Assembly (NCBI RefSeq): GCF_050942215.1
Contig: NZ_CP192056.1
Coordinates: forward strand, 1,984,001-2,048,000
Direction: 5' to 3'
DNA from: Sphaerimonospora sp050942215
GTDB taxonomy: Bacteria; Actinomycetota; Actinomycetes; Streptosporangiales; Streptosporangiaceae
Length of the DNA: 64,000 bases
Below the pieces are notes generated by a model. That model was not told where the DNA came from, ran no database searches, and was given only the letters and a program-made list of their open reading frames with translations. A program made the position numbers and the translations under genes. Positions 1-9,207 of the stretch are shown here, in pieces. Numbering within the stretch: the stretch's first letter is position 1; each line of letters starts with the position of its first letter.

Positions 1-180
1 ACCCGCCGCGAGTTCGTCGCCGATCTCCGGAACGGGACGGTCCGCCGGGTTGCGCCGGGCGTGCGCGACGCTCTCGTGCCTTCTACCCGCGTTCGTGTAC
101 AGCACGGCGGTGGCGGTGGTGAGGTCGTCGTTGTCGTCTTCGTCGACGAAAATCTCTACGTTCCATCTCTTGGACTCCAT
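1..180 (-). CDS. DUF1876 domain protein, 3' end missing
   Basis: Sixty N-terminal codons run off the left edge of the window. The protein starts MESKRWNVEIFVDED and contains the NPADR.VPEIGDELA block typical of the small actinobacterial DUF1876 family, whose members are usually about 80-100 residues. A purine-rich GGGGGTGG lies just before the ATG. The function of the family is not known; members are often found near stress genes, and here Hsp20 lies next upstream on the same strand. The gene is not broken, only cut by the window. Confidence 0.85.
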   Translation of the reverse strand, partial: MESKRWNVEIFVDEDDNDDLTTATAVLYTNAGRRHESVAHARRNPADRPVPEIGDELAAG

Positions 181-295
181 GAGGTCCACCCCCTCTGTCT
201 CTGCATGTCTCCGCCGTGCCGCGGACATAACGGGGCCCGTCCGCCTCGCCGGCCGGACGGGCTCCCGATCGCGGAGATCTTTCCTTGCCGTCCGC

Positions 296-721
296 TTACC
301 CGGCCGGCTTCTTCTCCACCTCGATTCGCTTGCCGACGGGCTTCTCCTCGGCGAGCCGCACGCTGACCTCGAGGATGCCCTTGTCGTAGGTTGCCTTGAC
401 GTCGCTGTCGTCGGCCGTCGGCGGCAGCGTGATGGACCGGGTGAACGATCCGTACCGGAACTCGGTGCGGTGTCCCTCCCGCTCCTCCTGCTGCCGCTCG
501 GCGTGGATCATGAGAACGCCGTTCGACACGGTGATCTCGACATCCTTCTCGGGGTCGATGCCGGGCAGTTCGGCACGGAGCACGTAGCGTCCGTCCTTGA
601 TGTAGTCCTCGAAGCGGATCTGCTGCCCGGCCATCGGCCGGAGCGTGGCCAGTGGTGCCTCCAACCAGTCGAAAAGGTCGGGGAAGAGTCCTCTCGATTC
701 CCGCTTCATCGGCACGCTCAT
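296..721 (-). CDS. Hsp20/alpha-crystallin small heat shock protein
   Basis: A 141-residue ATP-independent chaperone that would hold unfolding proteins in the cytoplasm. The alpha-crystallin domain covers about residues 35-130. It includes the ELPGIDPEKDVEITV strand region and the GILEVSV segment near the C-terminus (the usual I/V-x-I/V position). The N-terminal FPDLFDW stretch is typical of actinobacterial Hsp18-like proteins. It is divergent from a universal stress protein gene, a pairing seen in dormancy and redox-stress regulons. I could not find a convincing DosR-type palindrome in the 188-bp gap, so the control is open. Confidence 0.93.
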   Translation of the reverse strand: MSVPMKRESRGLFPDLFDWLEAPLATLRPMAGQQIRFEDYIKDGRYVLRAELPGIDPEKDVEITVSNGVLMIHAERQQEEREGHRTEFRYGSFTRSITLPPTADDSDVKATYDKGILEVSVRLAEEKPVGKRIEVEKKPAG

Positions 722-909
722 CGCTTACCTCACCTTCTCCTCTTGTCTCGGGGTCCGTCGTCTCGGGCTCCTCACCCTCCATCCCACTCCCGTCCGGCGG
801 GCCGCGCAGGTGCCGGAGGTCCCGTACGGCCGGGCCGTTCGGCCGCTGTCCGTCCCGCCGTTCCGGGGATGTGATGGAGTTGTCGGAAATACCCGGGAGG
901 ATTGCGAAT

Positions 910-1794
910 ATGTCCGGTTTGATCGTGGTGGCGGTGGACGGTTCCGAGCAGGCGCTGGCGGCGGTGGACTGGGCGGTGGACGACGCCCTGCGGCGCGGCG
1001 CCGCGCTGAGGATCGTGCATGTCCGCGAGCCGTGGGCCAACGAATATCCCTTCCACGGGGTGGCCGGCTTCGACGAGTCGCTGTCGGACTTCTGCGAGGG
1101 CGTGCTCGCCCGTGCCCGGGAGCGGGCGACCGAGCGCGCCGGGGCGCGCGAGGGGGCGCCCGGCCTCGCCATGACCACCGGCCTCGTCACGGGTGCCGTG
1201 GTCGATCGGTTGACGGAAGAGTCGGAGCGTGCCGGCCTCGTCGTGGTGGGCAGCAGGGGCATGGGAGGTTTCGCCGGGCTCGTGCTCGGCTCCGTCGGGC
1301 TCGGCCTGGCCGCCCGGGCGGCGGGGCCGCTCGTCGTGGTACGGGGAACCCGGAGCGAGCCGTACGACGAGGTCGTGGTGGGCTTCGACGGGTCCCCGCA
1401 CGGTGAGTCGGCGGTCGGCTTCGCGTTCGAGGAGGCCGCGCTCCGCGGGGCGCGCGTGCGTGCCGTGCACGCCTGGCTGCCGCCGGTGTTCGGCCCGCCG
1501 ATGGCCGGATATGGCGCGATGATGACGGAGATCTTCGACGCCGAGGCCGAGTCGTTCCGCCGGCGGCTGGCGCCGTGGCGCGAGCGGCACCCCGATGTCC
1601 CCCTGGTCGAGTCCGTCGTGCGCGGGCACCCCATCACCGTGCTGGCCGAGGCATCCCGGACCGCGGACCTGGTGGTCGTGGGCACCCGCGGGGTCGGCGA
1701 GGTCAGGGGGGCGCTGCTCGGCTCGGTGAGCCACGGCGTCCTCCACCGCGCCCACTGCCCGATCGCGATCGTCCGAGCGGAGAAGGACGCCTAG
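910..1794 (+). CDS. Universal stress protein, tandem UspA domains
   Basis: A 294-residue cytoplasmic protein made of two UspA domains (about 1-145 and 150-290). Each begins with a VVAVDGS or VVGFDGS strand. Each ends with the ATP-binding pattern G-x2-G-x9-G-S (GSRGMGG...LGSVG and GTRGVGE...LGSVS), so it is of the nucleotide-binding class. I chose the ATG at 910 because GGGAGG (895-900) lies nine bases before it. An in-frame ATG at 874 would add twelve residues outside the domain. The gene is divergent from the Hsp20 gene, which fits a stress role. Confidence 0.93.
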   Translation: MSGLIVVAVDGSEQALAAVDWAVDDALRRGAALRIVHVREPWANEYPFHGVAGFDESLSDFCEGVLARARERATERAGAREGAPGLAMTTGLVTGAVVDRLTEESERAGLVVVGSRGMGGFAGLVLGSVGLGLAARAAGPLVVVRGTRSEPYDEVVVGFDGSPHGESAVGFAFEEAALRGARVRAVHAWLPPVFGPPMAGYGAMMTEIFDAEAESFRRRLAPWRERHPDVPLVESVVRGHPITVLAEASRTADLVVVGTRGVGEVRGALLGSVSHGVLHRAHCPIAIVRAEKDA

Positions 1795-1803
1795 CGTGGT
1801 GCC

Positions 1804-1828
1804 GGGACCGTGCGGGAGGGGCGGTCTC
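1804..1828. terminator. Possible weak stem-loop between convergent genes
   Basis: GGGACCG pairs with CGGTCTC (one G-T pair) over an 11-base loop, just after the universal stress protein stop and before the convergent membrane protein gene. There is no T run, so this is only a candidate terminator. Confidence 0.3.
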
Positions 1829-1850
1829 CGGATGTCCCCGGGCGGTACAC

Positions 1851-2141
1851 CTAGGCACCGGTCCGGGCAGGCCGCCTCATCTCCGCGTCCTCTTCGTGGA
1901 ACTCGGGCATTTCATGCCCCATCTCCTCGCTGAGTTCCTCCATGCGCAGGGCGACGCCGAGCGCGAAGAACGTCGGCGCCCACTCGCCGATGAACAGCCC
2001 CCAGCGGTCGGCCCGGTCCGTGCCCGCGTTCTCGTACTGCTTCGAGATGAACCACGAAGCGATCGAAGCACCGATCGAGATGAAACCGCCTCCGTACATC
2101 ATGTTGGAGCGCAGCCCCATCTGATGGAGCATCTTGATCAT
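1851..2141 (-). CDS. Small conserved actinobacterial membrane-associated protein
   Basis: A 96-residue protein of unknown function. A glycine-rich hydrophobic segment (about residues 15-33, GGGFISIGASIASWFIS) and a second weak one (about 48-65, LFIGEWAPTFFALGVAL) suggest membrane association. The C-terminal 30 residues are acidic and rich in Met and Glu (MEELSEEMGHEMPEF). Similar short proteins are common in Streptosporangiales and Streptomyces, from memory. It converges on the universal stress protein and is divergent from the helicase gene. No function can be assigned. Confidence 0.75.
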   Translation of the reverse strand: MIKMLHQMGLRSNMMYGGGFISIGASIASWFISKQYENAGTDRADRWGLFIGEWAPTFFALGVALRMEELSEEMGHEMPEFHEEDAEMRRPARTGA

Positions 2142-2272
2142 CAGATCCCCCTTTGGTGTTGATTATCCCTTTTGTGGCTACCCGTCGCTAAATGCTCCAA
2201 CCCCATGGTGATCTCGCCGGCGGAAAACGGATGGCGGGGCTGCGGGGGTGGTTGCCTATCCTTGAACGTGGA

Positions 2273-5200
2273 ATGAACACGCTTGCCGACCTTCAGGGCC
2301 GCCTACCCGACCTCATGCTGCGCGATCAGCGCAGGTTGCGCCGTCGTCTCGACGGCATGCGCAAGGTCCGCGACGGCGCGGCGCGCCGGGCCGTGGCCGG
2401 TGAGATCGCCGGGGACATCGAGGCCGCGGAGCGCCGTGTCGCCGTACGCCGCGCCGCCGTACCCGAGATCAGCTATCCGCCGGAGCTGCCGGTCAGCCGG
2501 CGCAGGGACGACCTGATCGAGGCCATCCGCGACCACCAGGTCGTGATCGTGGCGGGGGAGACCGGCTCCGGCAAGACGACCCAGCTGCCGAAGATCTGCC
2601 TGGAGCTCGGCCGGGGCGTCCACGGCGCTATCGGGCACACCCAGCCCCGGCGGATCGCCGCGCGCACGGTGGCCGAGCGCATCGCCGATGAGCTGTCGAT
2701 CCCGCTGGGCGAGGCGGTCGGCTACAAGGTGCGGTTCACCGACCACTCCGGCGAGGGCACGCTCGTCAAGCTGATGACCGACGGCATCCTGCTCGCCGAG
2801 ATGCAGACCGATCCGCTCCTCCTGCAGTACGACACGCTGATCATCGACGAGGCCCACGAGCGCAGCCTCAACATCGACTTCATCCTGGGGTACATCAAGC
2901 AGCTCCTGCCGAAGCGGCCCGACCTCAAGGTCATCATCACCTCGGCCACGATCGACCCCGAGCGGTTCGCCAGGCACTTCTCCGAGCCGGGACGGCCCAG
3001 TGCGCCGATCGTCGAGGTGTCCGGCCGCACCTATCCGGTCGAGGTCCGATATCGGCCGATCGGCGAGGACGACGACCAGACCCAGGCCATCGTCGAAGCG
3101 GTCGACGAGCTGTGCCGCGAGGGACCGGGCGACATCCTGGTGTTCCTCAGCGGCGAAAGGGAGATCCGCGACACGGCCGACGCGCTGAAGGGCCGCCCCG
3201 AGGAGGTCCTGCCGCTGTACGCGCGGCTGTCCGCCGCCGAGCAGCACCGGGTCTTCCAGCCCCATCGTGGTTCCGGACGCGGGGGCCGCCGGATCGTGCT
3301 GGCGACCAACGTCGCCGAGACCTCGCTGACCGTGCCGGGCATCAAGTACGTCGTCGACCCCGGCACGGCCCGCATCTCCCGCTACAGCAACCGGCTCAAG
3401 GTGCAGCGGCTGCCGATCGAGCCGATCTCGCAGGCCTCGGCCAACCAGCGCAAGGGCCGCTGCGGCCGTACGTCCGACGGCGTCTGCATCCGGCTCTACT
3501 CCGAGGAGGACTTCGTCTCCCGCCCGGAGTTCACCGACCCGGAGATCCTCCGTACCAACCTGGCCAGCGTCATCCTGCAGATGGCCGCACTCGGCCTGGG
3601 GGACATCGCGGCGTTCCCGTTCGTCGAGCCTCCGGACGGCAGGCAGATCAGGGACGGGATCAACCTGCTGCACGAGCTCGGTGCGCTCACCCAGGCCACG
3701 GCCGACGGGACGCCGAAGGACGGCAGGCGGGTACGTGACGCCCGCAGGGCCCCGGGTGTCCAGAAGGGTAACGGTCCGCAGCTCACCCCGGTCGGGCGTA
3801 AGCTCGCCCAGCTTCCGGTGGACCCCCGGCTGGGCCGGATGGTGCTGGAGGCCGACCGGGGCGGCTGCGCCCGGGAGGTCATGATCATCGCGGCGGCGCT
3901 GTCGATCCAGGACCCGCGCGAGCGTCCGGCCGACAAGCAGCAGGCGGCCGACGAACGGCACCGCCGGTTCGCGGACAAGGAATCGGACTTCCTCACCTAT
4001 CTGAACCTGTGGCGCTATCTGCGGGAGCGGCAGCGTGAGCTGTCGTCCAGCGCGTTCCGGCGGCTGTGCAAGGCGGAATATCTCAACTACCTGCGGGTCC
4101 GGGAATGGCAGGACATCGACAGCCAGCTGCGGCAGGTGGCCAGGACGCTCGGCATCGTGCCGAACAGCGCGGACGCCGACCCCCAGCGGATCCACCAGGC
4201 GCTGCTCGTCGGCCTGCTGTCGCACGTCGGGGTCAAGGACGTCCTCGAGAAGCGCAGGCAGGACGGCCGCAGACCGATCACCGAGTACATCGGCGCCCGC
4301 GGAGCCCGCTTCGCGATCTTCCCGGGGTCGGCGCTCGCCAAGGCGCAGCCCGCCTGGGTCATGTCGGCCGAGCTCGTCGAGACCTCCAGGCTGTGGGCCC
4401 GGGTCAACGCCAAGATCGAGCCGGAGTGGATCGAACCGCTCGCCCAGCACCTGGTCAAACGCACCTACAGCGAGCCGCACTGGGAGAAGGACCAGGCCGC
4501 CGTCGTCGCGTTCGAGAAGGTCACGTTGTACGGCGTGCCCATCGTGACAGAGCGAAAGGTCAACTACGGCAGGATCGATCCCGAGCTGTGCCGCGAGTTG
4601 TTCATCCGCAACGCCCTCGTCGAGGGCGACTGGCGGACCCACCACGGCTTCTTCCAGGAGAACCGCAAGCTGCTGCAGGAGGTCGAGCGGCTGGAGGAGA
4701 AGGCCCGGCGGCGCGACATCCTGGTGGACGACGAGACGCTGTTCGACTTCTACGACCAGCGGATCCCCGCCGACGTCGTCTCCGGACGGCACTTCGACAG
4801 CTGGTGGAAGAAGGCCTCGCATGAGACCCCCGGCCTGCTGACCTTCTCCCCGGAGATGCTCGTCAACGAGGGGGCCGGGGTCAGCGCCCGCGACTATCCC
4901 GACGCCTGGCGGCAGAACGGCCAGCGGATGCGCCTCACCTACCGGTTCGATCCGGGATCCCTGCCCGCAGGGGGCGGGACCGGAGACGGTTCCGGCGACG
5001 GGGCCCGGGACGGGTCGGCCGACGGGGTGACCGTCCACGTCCCGCTCGCCGTGCTCAACCAGGTCGAGCCGGTGGGCTTCGACTGGCAGATCCCCGGTCT
5101 GCGCGAGGAACTCGTCACCGCGCTCATCAGGTCGCTGCCCAAGCACCTGCGGCGCAACTTCGTGCCCGCGCCCGACTACGCCAAGGCCGTGCTGGAGCGG

Positions 5201-6274
5201 GTACGGCCCGGCAGCGAGCCGATCCTCGACGCGCTGGAGCGGGAACTCCACCGGATGACGGGGCTGGACGTCCCCAGGGAGGCGTGGGCGCCCGACCACG
5301 TGCCGGAACATCTGCGGATCACCTATCGGGTGATCGACGACCGGAAGCGCACGATCGCCGAGGGCAAGGACCTGGAGGACCTCAAGCGGCGGCTCGCGCC
5401 CCGCCTGCGCGCCACGCTCTCCCGCGCGGCCGACGACCTGGAGCGCACCGGGCTGCGCACTTGGAGCATCGGCACCCTGCCCAAGCTCTTCGAGCAGGGC
5501 CGGATGCGGGCCTACCCCGCGCTGGTCGACCAGACCGACAGCGTCGCGGTCAGCATGTTCGAGACCGAGGCCGAGCAGCGCCGGTCCATGTGGGCCGGCA
5601 CCCGCCGCCTGCTGCTGCTCAACGTGGTGAGCCCGGCGAAGGCGATCTTGCGCGGGCTGAGCACGACGGCCAAGCTCGCGCTCAGCCGCAGCCCGCACGG
5701 CGGCGCCGCCGCGCTGTTCGACGACTGTACGGCGTGCGCGGCCGACGCGCTGATCGACGAGGCGGGGGGACCGGCGTGGGACGAGGCGGGATTCCGGCGC
5801 CTGCACGACCACGTGCGCGCGTCGCTGTTCGACACCACAGAGGAGGTCGTCGCGCGCGTCGAGCGGATCCTCACGGTCTGGCACGCGGCGCAGAGCGCCC
5901 TCGCCGGGCCCGACGACATCGTCGAGGACATCAGGGAGCAGCTCGGCGCGCTCGTCCACCCGGGATTCGTCACGGAGACCGGCTACCGCCGCCTGCCGGA
6001 CGTGCACCGCTACCTGCGCGCCGTGCGGCGCCGCCTGGAGAAGCTGCCCGACGACGCGCGCCGCGACCGGGAGTGGATGCACCGCGTCCACGACGTCGAG
6101 GACGACTACCGCGACCTGCTCGACGGCCTCAAGCCCGAGGAGCGCGAGGCGCCCGCCGTACGTGACATCCGGTGGATGATCGAGGAACTGCGGGTGAGCT
6201 TCTTCGCCCAGCAGCTCGGCACCCCGGCGCCCGTGTCGGAGAAGCGCATACGCAAGGCCATGGAGCGGATCTGA
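2273..6274 (+). CDS. hrpA: ATP-dependent RNA helicase HrpA
   Basis: A 1333-residue DEAH-box helicase. Walker A GETGSGKTTQ lies near residues 95-104 and the DEAH motif at 192-195. The SAT motif (TSATID), the ATNVAETSLT motif and QRKGRCGR (motif VI) follow. The long C-terminal half has the DUF3418 character of bacterial HrpA. HrpA unwinds structured RNA and in E. coli helps rescue stalled ribosomes. I start at ATG 2273 (MNTLADLQGRLPDLMLRDQ), which matches the family N-terminus; an open frame continues 27 codons upstream. The spacing from the HAD gene (25 bases) suggests co-transcription. Confidence 0.96.
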   Translation: MNTLADLQGRLPDLMLRDQRRLRRRLDGMRKVRDGAARRAVAGEIAGDIEAAERRVAVRRAAVPEISYPPELPVSRRRDDLIEAIRDHQVVIVAGETGSGKTTQLPKICLELGRGVHGAIGHTQPRRIAARTVAERIADELSIPLGEAVGYKVRFTDHSGEGTLVKLMTDGILLAEMQTDPLLLQYDTLIIDEAHERSLNIDFILGYIKQLLPKRPDLKVIITSATIDPERFARHFSEPGRPSAPIVEVSGRTYPVEVRYRPIGEDDDQTQAIVEAVDELCREGPGDILVFLSGEREIRDTADALKGRPEEVLPLYARLSAAEQHRVFQPHRGSGRGGRRIVLATNVAETSLTVPGIKYVVDPGTARISRYSNRLKVQRLPIEPISQASANQRKGRCGRTSDGVCIRLYSEEDFVSRPEFTDPEILRTNLASVILQMAALGLGDIAAFPFVEPPDGRQIRDGINLLHELGALTQATADGTPKDGRRVRDARRAPGVQKGNGPQLTPVGRKLAQLPVDPRLGRMVLEADRGGCAREVMIIAAALSIQDPRERPADKQQAADERHRRFADKESDFLTYLNLWRYLRERQRELSSSAFRRLCKAEYLNYLRVREWQDIDSQLRQVARTLGIVPNSADADPQRIHQALLVGLLSHVGVKDVLEKRRQDGRRPITEYIGARGARFAIFPGSALAKAQPAWVMSAELVETSRLWARVNAKIEPEWIEPLAQHLVKRTYSEPHWEKDQAAVVAFEKVTLYGVPIVTERKVNYGRIDPELCRELFIRNALVEGDWRTHHGFFQENRKLLQEVERLEEKARRRDILVDDETLFDFYDQRIPADVVSGRHFDSWWKKASHETPGLLTFSPEMLVNEGAGVSARDYPDAWRQNGQRMRLTYRFDPGSLPAGGGTGDGSGDGARDGSADGVTVHVPLAVLNQVEPVGFDWQIPGLREELVTALIRSLPKHLRRNFVPAPDYAKAVLERVRPGSEPILDALERELHRMTGLDVPREAWAPDHVPEHLRITYRVIDDRKRTIAEGKDLEDLKRRLAPRLRATLSRAADDLERTGLRTWSIGTLPKLFEQGRMRAYPALVDQTDSVAVSMFETEAEQRRSMWAGTRRLLLLNVVSPAKAILRGLSTTAKLALSRSPHGGAAALFDDCTACAADALIDEAGGPAWDEAGFRRLHDHVRASLFDTTEEVVARVERILTVWHAAQSALAGPDDIVEDIREQLGALVHPGFVTETGYRRLPDVHRYLRAVRRRLEKLPDDARRDREWMHRVHDVEDDYRDLLDGLKPEEREAPAVRDIRWMIEELRVSFFAQQLGTPAPVSEKRIRKAMERI

Positions 6275-6311
6275 GCGGGGTTTCGAGAGACCGATCGAGA
6301 TGGGGGAGACG

Positions 6312-6968
6312 ATGGTGATCCGCGCGCTCGTGTTCGACGTGGGAGAGACGCTGATCGACGAGACGCGGATCTGGTCGCGCTGGGCCGACCGGCTCGGCGT
6401 GCCGCGCCTGACCTTCATGGGCGTGCTCGGCGGCATGGCGGCCCTGGACCGGGGCCACCTGGAGGCGTTCGAGCTGATCCGGCCGGGACTCGACCTGGAC
6501 GCCGAGATCGCGGCGTGGCGGCGGGACGATCCGGACGGCCTGCGGGAGAACTTCGACGCCGACGACCTCTACCCCGATGTACGGCCCGGCCTCGCCGCGC
6601 TGCGCGAGGCCGGTCATCAGGTGATCGTGGCCGGCAACCAGCCGCCGCAGGCGTACGACGCGCTCGCCGCGATGGACCTGCCGGTCGACGCGATCCACAC
6701 CTCGGCCGGCTGGGGTGTGGAGAAGCCCGAGCCGGGATTCTTCGCGAAGGTCGCCGCCGTCGCCGGCCGGGCCCCGGGGGAGATCCTCTACGTGGGCGAC
6801 CGGCTCGACAACGACGTGCGGCCGGCCGGGCGGGCCGGGATGCGTACTGCTCTGCTGCGCCGCGGTCCCTGGGGGTATCTGCACGCCGCGCGCCCGGAGG
6901 CCGCCGAGGCCGACCTGGTGGCCGACGCGCTCACCGATCTCCCCCGCCTCGTGGCCGGCCTTTCCTGA
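6312..6968 (+). CDS. HAD-family hydrolase
   Basis: A protein of about 218 residues of the haloacid dehalogenase superfamily. Motif I is FDVGETL near residues 8-14, with nucleophile Asp9. Motif II/III regions (VAGNQPP; EKPEPGFFAKV) and motif IV YVGDRLDNDV are present. The second Asp of the usual DxD, the general acid/base of phosphatases, is Gly here, as in a subset of HAD proteins; the substrate is unknown. GGGGGAG lies before ATG 6312, which I prefer over ATG 6300. It follows hrpA by 37 bases. Confidence 0.88.
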   Translation: MVIRALVFDVGETLIDETRIWSRWADRLGVPRLTFMGVLGGMAALDRGHLEAFELIRPGLDLDAEIAAWRRDDPDGLRENFDADDLYPDVRPGLAALREAGHQVIVAGNQPPQAYDALAAMDLPVDAIHTSAGWGVEKPEPGFFAKVAAVAGRAPGEILYVGDRLDNDVRPAGRAGMRTALLRRGPWGYLHAARPEAAEADLVADALTDLPRLVAGLS

Positions 6969-6981
6969 CGGCCGGACGTCC

Positions 6982-7779
6982 TCAGTCGCGGAGGCGGGCG
7001 CGCAGGGCCCGGGTGTCGTCGTCGGTCCAGCCGTTCGCGGTGAGCCAGCCGAGCGGGCCGCCGAACCGGCGATCGAGCCCGGCCAGGAACCGCGTCATGT
7101 ACTCGGCGCGGGGGTCATGCGCGTCCGCCGGCTGCGCGTCCAGGTCGGCCCGGTAGGTCTCGCTGGACCGCAGCCGCGCGAGCACCGCCGCCAGCCGTAC
7201 GCCGGTGGCCACGTAGTCGGCGACGATCGCCTCCGGGGTGGCCCCGGCGACCGCGAGCGCCAGCGCGCTGACGACCCCGGTGCGGTCCTTGCCCGCCGCG
7301 CAGTGGACCACGGCCGTGCCGTCGTCCGCCGCGAGCACGCGCAGCGCCGCCAGCACGGAGTCGGGCCGGTCGCGCAGGTAGCCGCGGTAGTAGCGGGTGA
7401 GCCGCGGTTCCGCCCGATCGTCCTCGGTGTGCTCGGCCCGCCGCGGCAGCGCCCGCTCGTCGACCGTGTCGGCTCCGGCGTCGGTGAACCGCCCGCCCTC
7501 GGGCAGCAGGCTGAGGTGGTGGATCCCGACCTCCGCCACCCGGGTCAGCGGGCCGGGACCCTCCAGCCGCACCTCCGCCACCGACCTCAGGTCCACGACG
7601 TTCCTCAGCTTGAGGTCCCAGACCAGCCGGTCGACGTCGCCGTCGGTCAGTCCCTGCAGGTTGTCGGATCGGAGAATCCGGCCGAACCGGGTGACGCCGC
7701 CGTCGACGGTGGGCAGTCCGCCCAGGTCCCGTACGTTGACCGCACCGTTCAGATTTATCCAGCGTTCATGCTCGTTCAT
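6982..7779 (-). CDS. Protein-tyrosine/serine phosphatase family protein
   Basis: A 265-residue cytoplasmic phosphatase. The P-loop HCAAGKDRTG (residues 159-168) gives Cys160 as nucleophile and Arg166 for phosphate binding. The N-terminal NVRDLGGLPTVDGG block is the hallmark of the PtpB-like family. A receptor Ser/Thr kinase lies 1.4 kb downstream in the window, but no direct link is shown. It converges on the HAD gene with a 13-base gap, leaving little room for separate terminators. Confidence 0.93.
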   Translation of the reverse strand: MNEHERWINLNGAVNVRDLGGLPTVDGGVTRFGRILRSDNLQGLTDGDVDRLVWDLKLRNVVDLRSVAEVRLEGPGPLTRVAEVGIHHLSLLPEGGRFTDAGADTVDERALPRRAEHTEDDRAEPRLTRYYRGYLRDRPDSVLAALRVLAADDGTAVVHCAAGKDRTGVVSALALAVAGATPEAIVADYVATGVRLAAVLARLRSSETYRADLDAQPADAHDPRAEYMTRFLAGLDRRFGGPLGWLTANGWTDDDTRALRARLRD

Positions 7780-7853
7780 CGTTCAAGAGACTACGGGAGC
7801 CGGGACGGCGCGGCGGGGCGAGGTGGATGATCCGCAAACCACACTGCCATCGG

Positions 7854-7864
7854 TGAAACTCTCG
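7854..7864. promoter_or_regulatory. Imperfect CGAAA-N-TTTCG-like site before the SGNH hydrolase
   Basis: TGAAACTCTCG matches the xylan-locus palindrome CGAAA-N-TTTCG at 8 of the 10 non-central positions. It is followed at once by TAATGTAGG, the same string that follows the site at the terpene synthase promoter. It lies 45 bases before the hydrolase start. A regulatory role is inferred. Confidence 0.4.
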
Positions 7865-7908
7865 TAATGTAGGGGCACATCACCCCCCATCACCTCAGGA
7901 GGATCTTG

Positions 7909-9165
7909 ATGCCCCGGCCGACTCACCGGTTGTCCGTGGCGGCTCTGGCCCTCGCCGCGGCGACAGCGACGACGACAGCGGTGGTTCTCCCCGCGGCCCC
8001 GGCCGATGCGCAGACCCAGGTAGACCGGCAGGGGGACCGGGGGAAAGGCGAGCAGCCCGCCGCCTCCCACCGTCTGGTCGGCACCTGGTCGGCCTCGACC
8101 ACCCGGCTCGTCGCCGCCCTCGGTGATCAGACCGTGCGGATGGTGGTGCGGACCAGCATCGGCGGTACGGGCATGCGCATCCGCCTGTCCAACCTGTTCG
8201 GATCGGCGCCGGTGACGCTGCGCGGCGTACACGTCGGCGTCCAGGCGTACGGCGCGGAGATCCTCACGGGTACGAACCGGCCGGTGACGTTCGGCGGCCG
8301 TAAATCGGTCACGATCGGCTCCGGGCGGGCCACCTGGAGCGACCCGATCCCGGGGAAGATCCCCGGCGGTTCCGACGTGGTCGTCAGCTTCTACGTGCCG
8401 AGCAACGTCCGGGGCGTCACCGGGCACGAGCGCGCCTACGCGACCACATATCTGTCGGATCCGGGTGATTTCGCCGCCGACGAGAGCGCGAACGGTTTCA
8501 CCTACACCAGCACTCAGTGGTACTTCCTGGACCGCATCGCCGTCGGCGCGCCGAAGACCATGCGCTCGATCGTCGCGTTCGGCGACTCGCTGACCGACGG
8601 CGCGGGGCAGAGCGCCGACGCCAACCGTCGCTGGACCGACTACCTCCATCACCGGCTCGGCCGGCTGCCGGCGAACCGGCGGATGGGCGTGCTCAACGCC
8701 GGCATCGCGGGCAACCGGCTGCTCCACCACGATGTCGGGCCGCGTGGCCTCGGCCGCTTCAACCGCGACGTGCTGACCCAGCCGGGCGTGCGCACGGTCA
8801 TCGTCTACGAGGGCATCAACGACATCTCCCGGGGCTACTACACCTCCGCCGCGCCGCTGATCGACGGCTACAAGCGGCTGATCAAGATGGCCCACGCCCG
8901 GAAGGTGCGGATCCTCGGCGGGACGCTCACCCCGTTCTACGGCTTCGGCAGCTGGACCCAGGAGCGGGAGGAGATCCGGCAGCAGGTCAACAGGTGGATC
9001 CGGACCAGCGGGGCCTTCGACGGCGTCATCGACTTCGACAAGGCCGTACGCGACCCGGACTTCCCCGACCAGCTCGCCGCGCAGTACGACGTGGGTGATC
9101 ACCTGCACATGAGCGACGCCGGGCGGCGCAGGCTCGCCTACGCGGTCGACCTCCGCCGTCTGTGA
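7909..9165 (+). CDS. Secreted SGNH/GDSL hydrolase
   Basis: A 418-residue exported esterase/lipase-type enzyme. A signal peptide (about residues 1-34, ending ADA-Q) is followed by a beta-rich domain of about 170 residues, then the SGNH fold. Motifs are FGDSLTDG with Ser227, GIAGNRL, GINDI, and DHLH with Asp397 and His400. This layout fits actinobacterial GDSL proteins with an N-terminal accessory domain, some of which deacetylate plant polysaccharides. AGGAGG (7897-7902) sits six bases before ATG 7909. A possible xylan-type operator lies upstream, so acetylated xylan is a conceivable substrate; this is inference. Confidence 0.92.
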   Translation: MPRPTHRLSVAALALAAATATTTAVVLPAAPADAQTQVDRQGDRGKGEQPAASHRLVGTWSASTTRLVAALGDQTVRMVVRTSIGGTGMRIRLSNLFGSAPVTLRGVHVGVQAYGAEILTGTNRPVTFGGRKSVTIGSGRATWSDPIPGKIPGGSDVVVSFYVPSNVRGVTGHERAYATTYLSDPGDFAADESANGFTYTSTQWYFLDRIAVGAPKTMRSIVAFGDSLTDGAGQSADANRRWTDYLHHRLGRLPANRRMGVLNAGIAGNRLLHHDVGPRGLGRFNRDVLTQPGVRTVIVYEGINDISRGYYTSAAPLIDGYKRLIKMAHARKVRILGGTLTPFYGFGSWTQEREEIRQQVNRWIRTSGAFDGVIDFDKAVRDPDFPDQLAAQYDVGDHLHMSDAGRRRLAYAVDLRRL

Positions 9166-9207
9166 GCGATACCGCACCGCGTCCTCGGACCGTTATCGTG
9201 CGGTTCC

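Noticed and set aside
722..909. DosR-type palindrome between the Hsp20 and universal stress protein genes
   Set aside because: I searched for GGGACT-N-AGTCCC-like arms and found only partial halves.
2303..6436. Long open frame on the minus strand across the helicase gene (1377 codons)
   Set aside because: It is the mirror frame of hrpA produced by GC-rich codon bias; it has no family motif and the plus-strand HrpA motifs are complete.
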